A DNA stretch of 64,000 bases from Novosphingobium sp. (GCF_027489515.1 NZ_JAIXZS010000098.1:1-64000), one strand, 5' to 3'; shown: positions 17,243-26,656, numbered from the stretch's first letter. A program made the numbers and translations. Notes: generated by a model not told the origin, from the sequence alone.

Positions 17243-18040
17243 TCAGAACTGCCGGGCGAAGCCGACGATGAGGGCGTGATCGGGCGTGGCGTGGGTCAGG
17301 CCGGTATCGAACTCCACGTCGATCTGCAGCCTTGGCGCAGCATGCCATGCGGCGGCGAGTGCAAGGCGGCTTTCGGTCGAAGCGCCGTCTGGGTCCTCGT
17401 CGCGGAAGGCAGAGACTTCGGCGGATGCGCACACCGTGCGGGTGAGCGCGTGCGACAGGCCGACGACCGAGCCCCATGCGAGGTGCCGGCCATGGCCCGA
17501 AGCGTTGACCGCAGCATCGATTTCCGGCGTGGTGGCGAGCGTGAAGCCGGCCATCAGCGGGAGCGCGACCGGCAGGAGCAGCCCCGCACCCCAATCGCCC
17601 GCACCGCCGGGCGCGCGGCCCACGGGTGCGGAGACAAAGCCTTCCACCGCAACCTTTGCATCGGCTTCGCCGCCGAACCCGTGTCGCACCGCAAAGGTCG
17701 CATCGCCAAGGCCGCTCAGGGTGCTGACGGCGGCGCCGACGCGGCTGCGCTGGCGGGTCCAGCCGCCGAGGCCCACCTCGATCTCCGTCGCATGGCCGAG
17801 GCCGAGGCGGACGACTGTATCGGCAAAGGCAAGGCTGTCGTCGCGGCCGGCTGGGCTGGTGCTGAATTCCCAGTCCGCGGCGCTGACTTCGACGACTACC
17901 CGTCCGGCGGAGAGCGTTGTCGGCGGCGTATCGAGCCCAGGGCGATTGACCGAGAGATCGGGCATATCGTCCGCGCGGGCCATGGCAGGGGCGGCGACAA
18001 GCGCCAGGGCGGCCAGGCCGGTGCGGAGGGACCAGTGCAA
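17243..18040 (-). CDS. Outer-membrane transporter-like protein (MetA-pathway/phenol-degradation type)
   Basis: The product is 265 aa. A signal peptide (SLRTGLAALALVAAPAMARA) is followed by a beta-rich sequence of alternating hydrophobic residues ending in ...HALIVGFARQF, the C-terminal aromatic signature of an outer-membrane barrel. DLSVNRPGLDTPPTTLSAGRVVVEV at the N-terminus matches a family annotated as transporter/MetA-pathway of phenol degradation; substrate unknown. No ATG or GTG fits the signal peptide. A TTG at 18040 with GGGAG nine bases upstream is the best start; longer frames overlap divergent mtgA. Moderately sure of the family. Confidence 0.7.
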   Translation of the reverse strand: MHWSLRTGLAALALVAAPAMARADDMPDLSVNRPGLDTPPTTLSAGRVVVEVSAADWEFSTSPAGRDDSLAFADTVVRLGLGHATEIEVGLGGWTRQRSRVGAAVSTLSGLGDATFAVRHGFGGEADAKVAVEGFVSAPVGRAPGGAGDWGAGLLLPVALPLMAGFTLATTPEIDAAVNASGHGRHLAWGSVVGLSHALTRTVCASAEVSAFRDEDPDGASTESRLALAAAWHAAPRLQIDVEFDTGLTHATPDHALIVGFARQF

Positions 18041-18094
18041 AGCTGTGTGCTCCCGATTGCCAGCGGCGATCCGCCGGGTAATATCGGTCGTTCC

Positions 18095-18823
18095 ATGGAC
18101 GATGAACTGCTCAAGCTCAAGAACCCGCGGATCGAGCGCGCGGGGCGGCCCGGCCGGTTGCATCAGGCTGGCTGGCTGCTGGCCCGGCTGGTCGCGGCGT
18201 TCCTGTTCCTCAGCGTGTTCATGGTCGTGGTCTACCGCTTCGTGCCGGTGCCGGTGACGCTGACGATGATCTTCGATCCCAACGGCATCACCAAGGAATG
18301 GGTGCCGCTTTCGAAGATCGACCGCAACATGGTGGACGCGGCCATTGCGGGTGAGGACGGCAAGTTCTGCCAGCACCACGGCTTCGATCAGGAGGCGATC
18401 CTCAAGGCGTGGGAACGCAACCAGGAAGGCGGGCGCATTCGCGGCGGCTCCACGATCAGCCAGCAGACCGCCAAGAACGTGTTTCTGTGGCAGGGCGGCG
18501 GCTATGTGCGAAAGGCGCTCGAGGCCTGGTTCACCGTATTGATCGAGACGATCTGGGGCAAGCGGCGGATCATGGAAGTCTACCTCAACGTCGCCGAGAC
18601 GGGGATCGGGACCTATGGTGTCGAGGCCGGGGCGCAGCGCTATTACAACAAGCCCGCCGCGCAGCTCAGCCGGGTCGAAGCGGCGCGGATCGCGGCGGCC
18701 TTCCCGCAGCCCAAGGTGCGCGCGGTGACCGGGGCGACCGGCTTTACCCGGCGGCACGGCAATGTGATCGCCAGGCGCGTGAACACGGTGCGCGCGGACT
18801 ACGACACCTGCGTTTATCAATAG
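18095..18823 (+). CDS. mtgA: Monofunctional biosynthetic peptidoglycan transglycosylase
   Basis: Polymerises lipid II into glycan strands at the inner membrane. The product is 242 aa with a single N-terminal membrane anchor (WLLARLVAAFLFLSVFMVVVY). The GT51 domain has the catalytic Glu in AIAGEDGKFCQHHGFD and the conserved GGSTISQQTAKNVFL and RRIMEVYLNVAETG motifs. No transpeptidase domain is present, which separates it from bifunctional PBPs. It is divergent from the outer-membrane gene with a 54-bp shared promoter region. Confidence 0.95.
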   Translation: MDDELLKLKNPRIERAGRPGRLHQAGWLLARLVAAFLFLSVFMVVVYRFVPVPVTLTMIFDPNGITKEWVPLSKIDRNMVDAAIAGEDGKFCQHHGFDQEAILKAWERNQEGGRIRGGSTISQQTAKNVFLWQGGGYVRKALEAWFTVLIETIWGKRRIMEVYLNVAETGIGTYGVEAGAQRYYNKPAAQLSRVEAARIAAAFPQPKVRAVTGATGFTRRHGNVIARRVNTVRADYDTCVYQ

Positions 18824-18845
18824 GGGCGCGGCGCGGCGCGCTGTG

Positions 18846-18886
18846 CTTGACTGGGCGGGTCAAGAAGGCCCTGCCAGTGCAGGGCC
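18846..18886 (+). other. Two adjacent hairpins between mtgA and the ABM gene
   Basis: CTTGAC-N7-GTCAAG (18846-18864), then a perfect GGCCCTGC-CAGT-GCAGGGCC (18867-18886). The second stem ends 15 nt before the next ATG, just ahead of its GGGAG. They could be a weak terminator of mtgA or leader structures of the small gene. Confidence 0.5.
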
Positions 18887-18901
18887 GCGGGAGAACCAGC
18901 G

Positions 18902-19249
18902 ATGCCGCAGGTCATCATTCACGCCTGGATCGAGTTTGCCGATCAGGCGACGCGCGATGAGGCGGTGCGGCTGGCGGCGCCGATCCAGTGGCAATCGCGC
19001 ACCGAGGAGCCGGGCTGCCTTGAATATTGCTTTGCCGCCGATCCATGCATCCCGCACCGGGTGACGATCCACGAGCTGTGGGAGGACCACGCCTCGCTCG
19101 TCGCTCACTTCCAGCATCCCTGCTATGCCGCGATGCGCGACACGATGGTGGGGCTGGGGCCGACTGCGCTCTGGAACCGGATGTATGAGGCAGGGCGCGA
19201 CGGGCCGGTCTACCGCGAGGACGGTGCCGTGCGGACGGTGCTGTTTTAG
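18902..19249 (+). CDS. Antibiotic biosynthesis monooxygenase (ABM) superfamily protein
   Basis: The product is 115 aa, a single ferredoxin-like ABM domain. Features are VIIHAWIEFADQATRDEAVRLAAP, EEPGCLEYCFAADPCIP and IHELWEDHASLVAHFQHPCYAAM, the usual pattern of a strand, a Glu/Trp core and the HF motif. Members include quinol monooxygenases and small dimeric proteins of unknown use; the catalytic substrate cannot be inferred. GGGAG precedes the ATG. The 3' end overlaps the convergent phosphoesterase by 4 bp. Confidence 0.82.
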   Translation: MPQVIIHAWIEFADQATRDEAVRLAAPIQWQSRTEEPGCLEYCFAADPCIPHRVTIHELWEDHASLVAHFQHPCYAAMRDTMVGLGPTALWNRMYEAGRDGPVYREDGAVRTVLF

Positions 19250-20031
19250 GCTGCCTCGGCCGCCGGTTCGCCCTGCACCGAGATCAGCCAGCGCGCGGTG
19301 CCTTCGAGGCCGATTGCCGTGAGCAGGCCCGATGCATAGGCGCCGGTATCGAGGCTGATCCGCAGCGATGAGACGTGTGGCGCCTCGAGAATGGTGTGGC
19401 CGTGGACGACCGCGAAATCGCGCGTCTCGGGCCCCTCGATGAACTCGCCGCGGATCCAGCGCAGATCGGAGATCTTCTGCTCTTCGAGCGGGATACCCGG
19501 ACGGACGCCGGCGTGGACAAAGACGTAATCGCCGATCTGGATGCGGTCTTCCATCGACCTCATGAATTCGATGTCTTCGGCCGGGACGACTTCCTGCATG
19601 ATCGCCCGCAGCTCTTCGAGCGTTGCGCGGCTGTAGACTTCCGGCGCGATCGGGTAGCTCAGCAAGGTCTCCCGCCCGCCGTGGCGCAGGAAATGGCGCA
19701 GCGTCTCGTCTCGCTCGAAGCTGCCGAGGAACATCTCCTCGTGATTGCCGGCAAGGATGCGCACGCGCCGACGGGTTGCCCATTCGCGCGCGGTGGCGAT
19801 GACGCGGGCGCTGTCAGGCCCCCGGTCAACGAGATCGCCAAGCAGGATGACGGTGGTGTCTGCCGGGGGGCGGCCGACTTCGTCCGCCTCGATCCGCGCG
19901 ATCATCCGGCACAGCAGATCGTACCGGCCATGAATATCGCCGATCGCATAGACTCGCTGCCCATCCGGCACCGCGGGAATCACTTCGGGCTCGGCGCGGG
20001 ATTCAAGGAAGGAACGTAGCAGCTTGAGCAT
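19246..20031 (-). CDS. Calcineurin-like metallophosphoesterase (PPP-type serine/threonine phosphatase family)
   Basis: The product is 261 aa with the complete dinuclear metal site: YAIGDIHGRYD, LLGDLVDRGPDS, LAGNHEEM, FVHAGVRPG and VVHGHT. This order and spacing fit the bacterial PPP-like phosphatases (PrpA/PrpB, ApaH-like). It could act on phosphoproteins or dinucleoside polyphosphates. The start is the ATG at 20031, with GAGG ten bases upstream; a TTG lies one codon earlier. No signal peptide, so cytoplasmic. Confidence 0.92.
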   Translation of the reverse strand: MLKLLRSFLESRAEPEVIPAVPDGQRVYAIGDIHGRYDLLCRMIARIEADEVGRPPADTTVILLGDLVDRGPDSARVIATAREWATRRRVRILAGNHEEMFLGSFERDETLRHFLRHGGRETLLSYPIAPEVYSRATLEELRAIMQEVVPAEDIEFMRSMEDRIQIGDYVFVHAGVRPGIPLEEQKISDLRWIRGEFIEGPETRDFAVVHGHTILEAPHVSSLRISLDTGAYASGLLTAIGLEGTARWLISVQGEPAAEAA

Positions 20032-20270
20032 CAAGGATGGGCCTCACGAAAGATATATGGGCCTGAGGCCCCGCCATACAAGGCGAGCGGGGGGAATGGT
20101 GCGGAATTGCAACAGAGCGTGGGAAAGCCGCGATCAGCCGTTGCCGCCGTCTTGTGCGACGCAGCATAGTTCGGCAACAAAAAGTTACAGCGTGGAAGTA
20201 GACCAGACATATCGAGTCGGCGCGCGCTGTGCAGGTGGGACGACGCAAACCCAAAAACAAAGGATTTTCC

Positions 20271-21104
20271 ATGCGTACGTCCAGCAAGGCCTTCGTGGCT
20301 GCAACCCTTCGCACCCTTGGCTTCGCCCTGAGCTTTGCCGCTGCTGCACCCGCGTTCGCCGACGAAACCGCACCGCCCAGCGACATCACCGTGACTGGCG
20401 CCGCGACCATCGCCAGCCAGTACCGATTCCGCGGCGTCGCGCAGTCCGACAACAAGCCCGTCGTGCAGGGTACTTTCACGATCGCGCACAAATCGGGCTT
20501 CTACATTTCGACCTGGGGTTCGAGCGCGTCGGCCGGCAACAGCCCCATCAACATCGGCGGGACCGAGATCGACGTCTACGGCGGCTATACCCACAGCATC
20601 GGCAACACCGGCTTCACGATCGACGGCGGCCTCTATGGCTACATCTATCCGGGCGCGACGGTGGGCAACTACTGGGAGATCTACGGTTCGCTGGCCAAGA
20701 CGCTCGGCCCGGTGACGGCCAAGGTCGGCGCGAACTTCGCGCCCGCGCAGAAGGTGTTCAACTACAACTTCACCTCGACCCATCGCGAAAATCTCTACGT
20801 CTATGGCGAGCTGGGCGGGGCGATCCCGGGCACTCCGCTGAGCATCCATTCGCACCTCGCGCACACCGGCGGCGGCTTCGACCTTCCGAAGCCGTTTTTT
20901 GATTACAACGTCGGCGTTACCGCAAAGTATAAGAACCTGGCGCTCGATGCCTCAGTGGTAGGCACGAACATGCACCAGAGTGACTTTGCCAAGAGCGGCC
21001 TGTGCAGCGGTGCGGGTTCGCCGACCGCGATCGATGTATGCTCGAATTCGTTCTACCGCACGACCAAGCCGGTCGGCGTGGTTTCACTGACCGCTTCGTT
21101 CTGA
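20271..21104 (+). CDS. TorF-family putative porin
   Basis: The product is 277 aa. Signal peptide (MRTSSKAFVAATLRTLGFALSFAAAAPAFA), then the Gcw_chp/TorF signature near the N-terminus (GAATIASQYRFRGVAQSDNKPVVQGTFTIAHKSGFYISTWGS). The rest is alternating beta-strand sequence ending TKPVGVVSLTASF with a terminal Phe, indicating an outer-membrane barrel. These porins are common in sphingomonads; substrates are mostly unknown. It is a single gene with a 236-bp upstream region in which I see no defined site, and a hairpin terminator downstream. Confidence 0.9.
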   Translation: MRTSSKAFVAATLRTLGFALSFAAAAPAFADETAPPSDITVTGAATIASQYRFRGVAQSDNKPVVQGTFTIAHKSGFYISTWGSSASAGNSPINIGGTEIDVYGGYTHSIGNTGFTIDGGLYGYIYPGATVGNYWEIYGSLAKTLGPVTAKVGANFAPAQKVFNYNFTSTHRENLYVYGELGGAIPGTPLSIHSHLAHTGGGFDLPKPFFDYNVGVTAKYKNLALDASVVGTNMHQSDFAKSGLCSGAGSPTAIDVCSNSFYRTTKPVGVVSLTASF

Positions 21105-21125
21105 TCAGCCCTGATTGCAGCAGCA

Positions 21126-21154
21126 AGGGGCGCGCCGCAATGCAGTGCGCCCCT
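21126..21154. terminator. Bidirectional hairpin between the porin and SIMPL genes
   Basis: AGGGGCGC / GCGCCCCT, an 8-bp stem with a 13-nt loop centred between two convergent stops (21104 and 21171). No long U-run on either side. Confidence 0.6.
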
Positions 21155-21170
21155 CTCTGCCTCGCGGTGA

Positions 21171-21938
21171 TCAGCGCAGATAGAAATCGATCGTGGTGAC
21201 GACGCGGACCTTCTTGAAGGGCGTGTCCGAGACGCCCCAGCCGCCGCCGCCATCGCCATCGCGCGCGGTGACTTCGAAATAGCCCTGCGTCGCGTTCTTG
21301 ATCCCGCCGACGCCGGTGCCGCTGTCCTGCGCGAACTGTTCGGCGGAGCGGCGCGCGTCCTTGGTCGCGGCGGCGACCATCTCGGGCTTGATCTTGTCGA
21401 GCCCGGTGAAGGTATAGGCCATGCCAGAGCCTTCCTCGAGCATCACGCCGCGGCGGACGAGATCGAACTGGCGGCGCACGGCATCCTGCGCGCGCTTGAT
21501 ATCGGTGGTGCGCAGCGCCATGCGCTGGCGGACTGTGAAGCGGGTTATCCCGTTGTCGGTGCTGGTGTTGACGTTGACGCCGGTCGGCTGGAGGGCTTCG
21601 GCGGGGAAGCCGAGGCTGGCGAAGAAGGCGCGGATTTCCTGGCTGTCGTGATCGACGCTGGCCTGCGCGCTGCCCATGTCTTCGGCGGTGGCGGAATAGG
21701 CGATGGTCCAGGTGGCAAGGTCTGCGGTCACTTCGCGTTCGGCCAGGCCGCGCACGGTCACGGCGCGGTCCGCTTCGCGGCTGCGGCGCAGGCCGTCGCC
21801 GAGCAGATAGCCGCCCACGACCATGCCGAGCGCGAGCACGCCGGCGGCGGCGAGCAAGGGGCGCTGCAGACCCGATGGGGTCAGGCGGGCAAGAAACGAT
21901 TGGGAATCGGCGTCGGCCTCAGTATCGGTGGTGGTCAC
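21171..21938 (-). CDS. SIMPL (DUF541) domain membrane-anchored protein
   Basis: The product is 255 aa. An N-terminal membrane anchor (PLLAAAGVLALGMVVGGYLLG) is followed by a periplasmic SIMPL domain starting at AVTVRGLAEREVTADLATWTIAYSA and ending KKVRVVTTIDFYLR. Proteins of this family include the E. coli oxidative-stress protein YggE and outer-envelope homologues; molecular function is unclear. The GTG at 21938 is chosen because GGGAG lies nine bases upstream; an ATG at 22016 would add an unlikely basic leader and crowd the divergent glyoxalase gene. Confidence 0.85.
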   Translation of the reverse strand: MTTTDTEADADSQSFLARLTPSGLQRPLLAAAGVLALGMVVGGYLLGDGLRRSREADRAVTVRGLAEREVTADLATWTIAYSATAEDMGSAQASVDHDSQEIRAFFASLGFPAEALQPTGVNVNTSTDNGITRFTVRQRMALRTTDIKRAQDAVRRQFDLVRRGVMLEEGSGMAYTFTGLDKIKPEMVAAATKDARRSAEQFAQDSGTGVGGIKNATQGYFEVTARDGDGGGGWGVSDTPFKKVRVVTTIDFYLR

Positions 21939-22030
21939 AAGCTGGTCTCCCTGTCGGGCTCGTCGCCCTGCGGTGAACTGTGCGATTCTATCGATGAACC
22001 GAGTTTGAATAATCAAAGGAGCTGCCCGCC

Positions 22031-22468
22031 GTGACCAAGTTTCTCCACGCGATGATCCGCGTGACCGATCCCGAGGCGACCATCGCCTTCTTCGAGCTGT
22101 TCGGGGTGAAGGAAGTGCGCCGGTTCTCGAGCGACAAGGGGCGCTTCACGCTGATCTTCCTCGCAGCCCCCGGCGAGGAAGGCATCGCCGAAGTGGAGCT
22201 GACCTACAACTGGCCGCCTGAAGACGGCAGCCCTGCTGAGGTCTACACCGGCGGGCGCAACTTCGGCCACCTCGCTTACCGGGTCAGCAACATCTACGAG
22301 ACCTGCGCGAAGATTCAGGCCGCGGGCCACATCATTCACCGCCCTCCGCGGGACGGGCACATGGCCTTCGTGAAGAGCCCGGACGGCATTTCGATCGAGC
22401 TTTTGCAGGATGGCCATCTTGAACCCGCCGAACCCTGGGCGAGCATGGAGAACACCGGGACCTGGTGA
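22031..22468 (+). CDS. VOC-family protein, glyoxalase I (lactoylglutathione lyase)-like
   Basis: The product is 145 aa. Paired beta-alpha-beta-beta-beta modules contain all four expected metal ligands: His6 (FLHAMIRV), Glu in AEVELTYNW, His in NFGHLAYRV and Glu in GISIELLQDG. The pattern TDPEATIAFFELFGVKEVRR matches GloA-type enzymes that isomerise the glutathione-methylglyoxal hemithioacetal. GTG start with AAAGGAG upstream. It is divergent from the SIMPL gene and convergent with the RND pump gene (4-bp gap between stops). Confidence 0.85.
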   Translation: MTKFLHAMIRVTDPEATIAFFELFGVKEVRRFSSDKGRFTLIFLAAPGEEGIAEVELTYNWPPEDGSPAEVYTGGRNFGHLAYRVSNIYETCAKIQAAGHIIHRPPRDGHMAFVKSPDGISIELLQDGHLEPAEPWASMENTGTW

Positions 22469-22472
22469 CGGG

Positions 22473-25400
22473 TCAGGCCTCCAGCGGCTTCTCCGCGCGC
22501 CGCGCACTGCCGTCCGCTCGCACCATCCACAGCGCGTAGAGCGCGGGAAGGAAGAACAGCGTGAGCGCGGTGCCGACCAGCGTGCCGCCGATCAGCACGA
22601 CCGCGAGCGGGCCCCAGAAGCTCGATAGCGTGAGCGGCAGAAATGCGAGCACGGCAGCGAGCGCGGTGAGGAGGACAGGGCGCGCGCGGCGCACGGTCGC
22701 CTCGATCACCGCGTCTTTAAGGCCAAGCCCGCGGGCGCGTTCGGAATCGATCTGGTCGACGAGGATCAGCGTGTTGCGCATGAGGATCCCGGCAAGGCCG
22801 ATCAGGCCGAGGATCGCGTTGAAGCCGAACGGGAAGCCGGTGACCAGTAGCGACGGGATTGCGCCGAGCAGCCCCAGCGGAGCGGTCGCGAAGACGAGGC
22901 CGGTCATGCGGAACGAGCGTGTCTGCAGCATGAGCACGAGCAGCATGATCCCGATCATGATGGGGAAGAGCGGGGCCAGCGCGGCGTTGGCCTTGCCGGC
23001 TTCCTCGACCGAGCCGGCGGCGATGATCGCATAGCCGGCGGGGAGCTTGTCCATCAACGGCTGCAGCTTGGGCAGGATGGCGGCGGTCACGTCGGCGGGC
23101 TGGATGCCCTTGGTGATATCGGCGCGCACGGTCATCGTCGGCACGCGATTGCGGCGCACGAGCAGTGGGTCCTCGCTGGTGGGGACGAGCTTTGCGACTT
23201 GCGCGAGCGTCACGCCCGTCCCGTTCGCGGTGCCGATCACGAGGCTGCCGAGATCGCCGAGCGCGTGGCGTTCGGCGCCCGGGGTGCGCACGACGACATC
23301 GGTGGTGCGGTCGCCATAGCGAGCCTGCGCAACAGTTGTGCCCGAAATCAGCGCGGAAACCTGCCGCGCGACGCTGGCGGGATCGAGCCCGAGCAGGCGC
23401 AGGCGGTCGTCGTCGAACTGGAGCGTGACGGCGGGGGTGCGGTCGCCCCAATCGGTGTTGACGGCGACGGTGTTGGGATTGGCGCGTACCACGGCGGCAA
23501 CCTCGGCCGAGATGCGGCGCAGCTGATCGGGATCGGGGCCGGTGACGCGGAACGCGACGGGATAGGGCACCGGCGGGCCGAACAGCAGACTGAGGGCGCG
23601 GACGCGGGCGCCGGGGTAGTGGCCCTCCGCCGCAAGCTTCTGGACGAGCAGGCGCAGCCGGTCGCGCGCGGCGGGGCTGTGGGTCAGCACGATGAGCTTG
23701 GCGAACGAGGGATCGGCCGGTTCGGGATTGAGCGAGAGGAAGAAGCGCGGGGCGCCGCCGCCGAGGTAGCTGTCGACGTAGCGGATCTCAGCCTTCATCT
23801 CGGGCCGGGTAAGCAGGTCATGTTCGACCTTCTCGACGACGCTGCGCGTGGCGGCGAGGCTGGAGCCGTGGGGGTTGTAGACCTCGATCAGGAGCTCGGG
23901 GCGGTCCGAGATCGGGAAGAACTGCTTGGGGATGGCGACCACGAGCAGCACCGCGCACAGCACCATTCCGCCAAGGACAGCGAGCGTGATCCGGCCGCGC
24001 TGCGCGACGCTGCGGGTGATCCACCCGCGCAGCTGTTCGTAGCGGGGCGTCGCGTAGATCGCGTCGTGCCCGCCCGTCACCGGCTTGATATCCGGCAGCA
24101 TCCGAACGCCGAGATAGGGGGTGAAATAGACCGCGACGATCCACGAGACGAGGAGCGCAAAGCCGACGATCCAGAAGATGTTACCGGCATATTCGCCCGC
24201 GGTTGAGCGCGCGAAGCCAACGGGGAGGAAGCCGACGATGGTGACGATGGTGCCAGCCAGCATCGGCCCGGCGGTCGCGCCCCAGGCGAAGGTGGCGGCC
24301 TCGATCCGGCTCATGCCTTCCTCGAGCTTTACCACCATCATCTCGATCGCGATGATCGCATCGTCGACGAGCAGGCCGAGGCTGAGGATCAGCGCGCCCA
24401 GGGTGATGCGGTCGAACTGGCGCCCGGTGATCCACATGATCACGAACACGGCGGCGAGCGTGAGGGGAACGGAGAGCGCGACGACGATACCCACACGCCA
24501 GCCGAGCGCGATGAGGCTGACGACCATGACGACGCTGAGCGCCACTGCGAACTTGAGCATGAATTCGCCGTAGGCTTCGCTGATGTTGGCGGCCTGATCG
24601 GCGACTTCGGCAGCGGTGATGCCGAGGGGAAGCCGGGTGCGGATCTCGTCAAGCTTGGCATTGAGCGCACGGCCAAGGGTGAGGCCGTTGTAGTTCGGAT
24701 GCATGACGACGCCGAGCATGACCGCCTCGCCGCCCTCATGGCGGACCTGAAAGCTCGGCGGGTCTTCATAGCCGCGCCGGACCTCGGCGATATCGCCGAC
24801 GCGCACGACGCGCCCGCCCGCACTGATCGGGGTGGCCCGCACGGCATCGAGATCATCGAAGCCGCCAGTGACGCGGACGGGAATGAGGCGCGAGGACGTC
24901 TCGAACTGGGCGGCGGGCTGGATGAGGTTCTGATTGGCAAGCGCGCCGAGCACGGCATCGGCACCCAGCCCGAGCGTGGCAAGCTTGCGGTTGGAAAGCT
25001 CGACATAGATGCGCGGACGCTGTTCGCCGAACAGAGCGACCTTCCGGACGCCCTCGACCCGCTGGAGTTCGCTACGGATGGATTCGGCGCGCTGGACCAG
25101 TGCGCGGTGGGGCAGGCCGTTTGCCTGCACTGCGATCAGCGAGAAATAGACGTCCGAGTACTCGTCGTTGACGATCGGGCCGATCACGCCGCGGGGCAGA
25201 TTGAGCGCCTCATCGCTCATCTTCTTGCGGGCCTGGTAGAACAGCTCGGGCGCGTCCTTCGGCAGGGCCTTGTCACCGAACAGGATGGTGATGGTGAGGA
25301 AGCCGGGCCGGGTCTGGGTTTCGATCCGGTCGTAGTGGGGCAGTTCCTGAAGGCGCTTTTCCAGCCGGTCGGCGACCTGGTCCTGCATTTCCTGCGCGGT

Positions 25401-25571
25401 GGCGCCGGGCCATGCGGCCGAGACCGTCAGCACCTTCAAGGTGAAGCTGGGATCCTCGGCGCGGCCAAGCTGGAAGAAGGCAAGGATGCCCGCTGCCATC
25501 GCGGCGAGGAGCAGGAACAGGGTGATCGAGGGTTCCTTGACCGCGATTGCGGAGAGGTTGGGGCCCTTCAC
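22473..25571 (-). CDS. RND-family efflux pump, inner-membrane permease
   Basis: Proton-driven tripartite efflux transporter of the HAE/AcrB fold. The product is 1032 aa, the standard size. TM1 is near ITLFLLLAAMAAGILAF, then the porter domain with AAWPGATAQEMQDQVADRLEKRLQ. TM4 carries the proton-relay Asp pair (LGLLVDDAIIAIEMMVVKLEEG); the second half repeats the architecture (TGLVFATAPLGLLGAIPSLL, GLAGILMRNTLILVDQID). The gene overlaps the adaptor gene by 4 bp (ATGA), so translation is coupled. The substrate range cannot be deduced; the regulator is a TetR and the outer-membrane partner is divergent. Confidence 0.95.
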   Translation of the reverse strand: MKGPNLSAIAVKEPSITLFLLLAAMAAGILAFFQLGRAEDPSFTLKVLTVSAAWPGATAQEMQDQVADRLEKRLQELPHYDRIETQTRPGFLTITILFGDKALPKDAPELFYQARKKMSDEALNLPRGVIGPIVNDEYSDVYFSLIAVQANGLPHRALVQRAESIRSELQRVEGVRKVALFGEQRPRIYVELSNRKLATLGLGADAVLGALANQNLIQPAAQFETSSRLIPVRVTGGFDDLDAVRATPISAGGRVVRVGDIAEVRRGYEDPPSFQVRHEGGEAVMLGVVMHPNYNGLTLGRALNAKLDEIRTRLPLGITAAEVADQAANISEAYGEFMLKFAVALSVVMVVSLIALGWRVGIVVALSVPLTLAAVFVIMWITGRQFDRITLGALILSLGLLVDDAIIAIEMMVVKLEEGMSRIEAATFAWGATAGPMLAGTIVTIVGFLPVGFARSTAGEYAGNIFWIVGFALLVSWIVAVYFTPYLGVRMLPDIKPVTGGHDAIYATPRYEQLRGWITRSVAQRGRITLAVLGGMVLCAVLLVVAIPKQFFPISDRPELLIEVYNPHGSSLAATRSVVEKVEHDLLTRPEMKAEIRYVDSYLGGGAPRFFLSLNPEPADPSFAKLIVLTHSPAARDRLRLLVQKLAAEGHYPGARVRALSLLFGPPVPYPVAFRVTGPDPDQLRRISAEVAAVVRANPNTVAVNTDWGDRTPAVTLQFDDDRLRLLGLDPASVARQVSALISGTTVAQARYGDRTTDVVVRTPGAERHALGDLGSLVIGTANGTGVTLAQVAKLVPTSEDPLLVRRNRVPTMTVRADITKGIQPADVTAAILPKLQPLMDKLPAGYAIIAAGSVEEAGKANAALAPLFPIMIGIMLLVLMLQTRSFRMTGLVFATAPLGLLGAIPSLLVTGFPFGFNAILGLIGLAGILMRNTLILVDQIDSERARGLGLKDAVIEATVRRARPVLLTALAAVLAFLPLTLSSFWGPLAVVLIGGTLVGTALTLFFLPALYALWMVRADGSARRAEKPLEA

Positions 25572-26656
25572 CGCGTGGCGCCTTCGGCCGGGCGGATCTT
25601 TTGGCCGGCGTGGAGCAACTGCCCACCCAGCGCCACAATGCGCGTGCCGGTGGGCAGGGCCGAAGCGGGGAGGTAAGCGTCCTCTTCGGTCAGGCGCAGC
25701 GGCTGTGCGCGCTGGAAGCGGACGCGGCGGTCGGGCTGGATCACCCAGATGCCTTGTCCGGCGCCGAGATCGACGAGCGCGCCGAGCGGCACGCGGGTGG
25801 CGCCCGAGGTGCTGCCGGGCAGGCGCACGGTGACCGTGGCACCGAGCGGCGCGTCGTCCTGCGCGCCGGCAAGGACATAGCGCGCGGCGAACGTGCGGGT
25901 CAGCGGATCGGCGGCCCCGGCGACTTCGCGCAAGGTGGCGGTTACGGGGGCGCTGCGGCCATAGACCGTGGCCTGCGCGGCCTTCGGCAGTGCGGCGAGC
26001 GCGGTTTCGGGCACGGCAACGAGGGCTTCGCGCGCGCCGCTGCGGGCGAGGCGCAGGACGGGCGTTCCGGCGGCGACGACTTGCCCGGCTTCGGCGAGAA
26101 CTTCGGTGACGATGCCGTCTGCATCGGCGACGAGCACGGCATAGCCGCGTTCGTTGGCGGCATTTGCGGCGGCGGCGCGGGCGGCAGAAAGCGTGGCGGC
26201 GGCGGCATCGCGCGCGGCCCGGGCGCCGTCATACGTGGAGGGCGATATTGCGCCGGTGGCGACAAGTGGTCGCAGGCGCGCTTCGTCAGCGGCGGTGCGC
26301 GCGGCATCTGCTTCGGCGGCACGGACCTTGTCTGCCGCGGCGGAAGCGGCGAGGCCGAGATCGCGGGCATCGAGCCGGTAAAGCGGCTGCCCGGCGCGGA
26401 CCTGCGCGCCGGCATCGACCAGACGGGCCACGATCTTGCCGGGGACGCGGAAGGCAAGCGTGCTTTCCGTACGCGCGTGGACCGTGCCGGTATAGGCATC
26501 GCCGTTGGCGCCGGCACCGCCTTCACTCTGCGCCAGCGCAGTCGCCACGAGCGGTTCGGCGGAGCTGTCTGGCGCGGTTCCGGAGCAGCCGGCGAGGAGC
26601 GCGGTGCCGGCCAGCGCAGCAAGGAGCGGGGAAGGGGATATGACGCGGCGTTGCAT
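25568..26656 (-). CDS. RND efflux periplasmic adaptor (membrane fusion) lipoprotein
   Basis: The product is 362 aa. A lipoprotein signal with lipobox LLAGC (Cys23) anchors it in the inner membrane. The biotinyl/lipoyl half-motifs flank an Ala-rich coiled-coil hairpin (AAADKVRAAEADAARTAADEARLRPLVATG ... ARAAAANAANERGY), with beta-barrel and membrane-proximal domains after. It links the pump to the NodT-type channel. It is preceded by a candidate TetR operator (26724-26745) and translationally coupled to the pump. Confidence 0.94.
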   Translation of the reverse strand: MQRRVISPSPLLAALAGTALLAGCSGTAPDSSAEPLVATALAQSEGGAGANGDAYTGTVHARTESTLAFRVPGKIVARLVDAGAQVRAGQPLYRLDARDLGLAASAAADKVRAAEADAARTAADEARLRPLVATGAISPSTYDGARAARDAAAATLSAARAAAANAANERGYAVLVADADGIVTEVLAEAGQVVAAGTPVLRLARSGAREALVAVPETALAALPKAAQATVYGRSAPVTATLREVAGAADPLTRTFAARYVLAGAQDDAPLGATVTVRLPGSTSGATRVPLGALVDLGAGQGIWVIQPDRRVRFQRAQPLRLTEEDAYLPASALPTGTRIVALGGQLLHAGQKIRPAEGATR

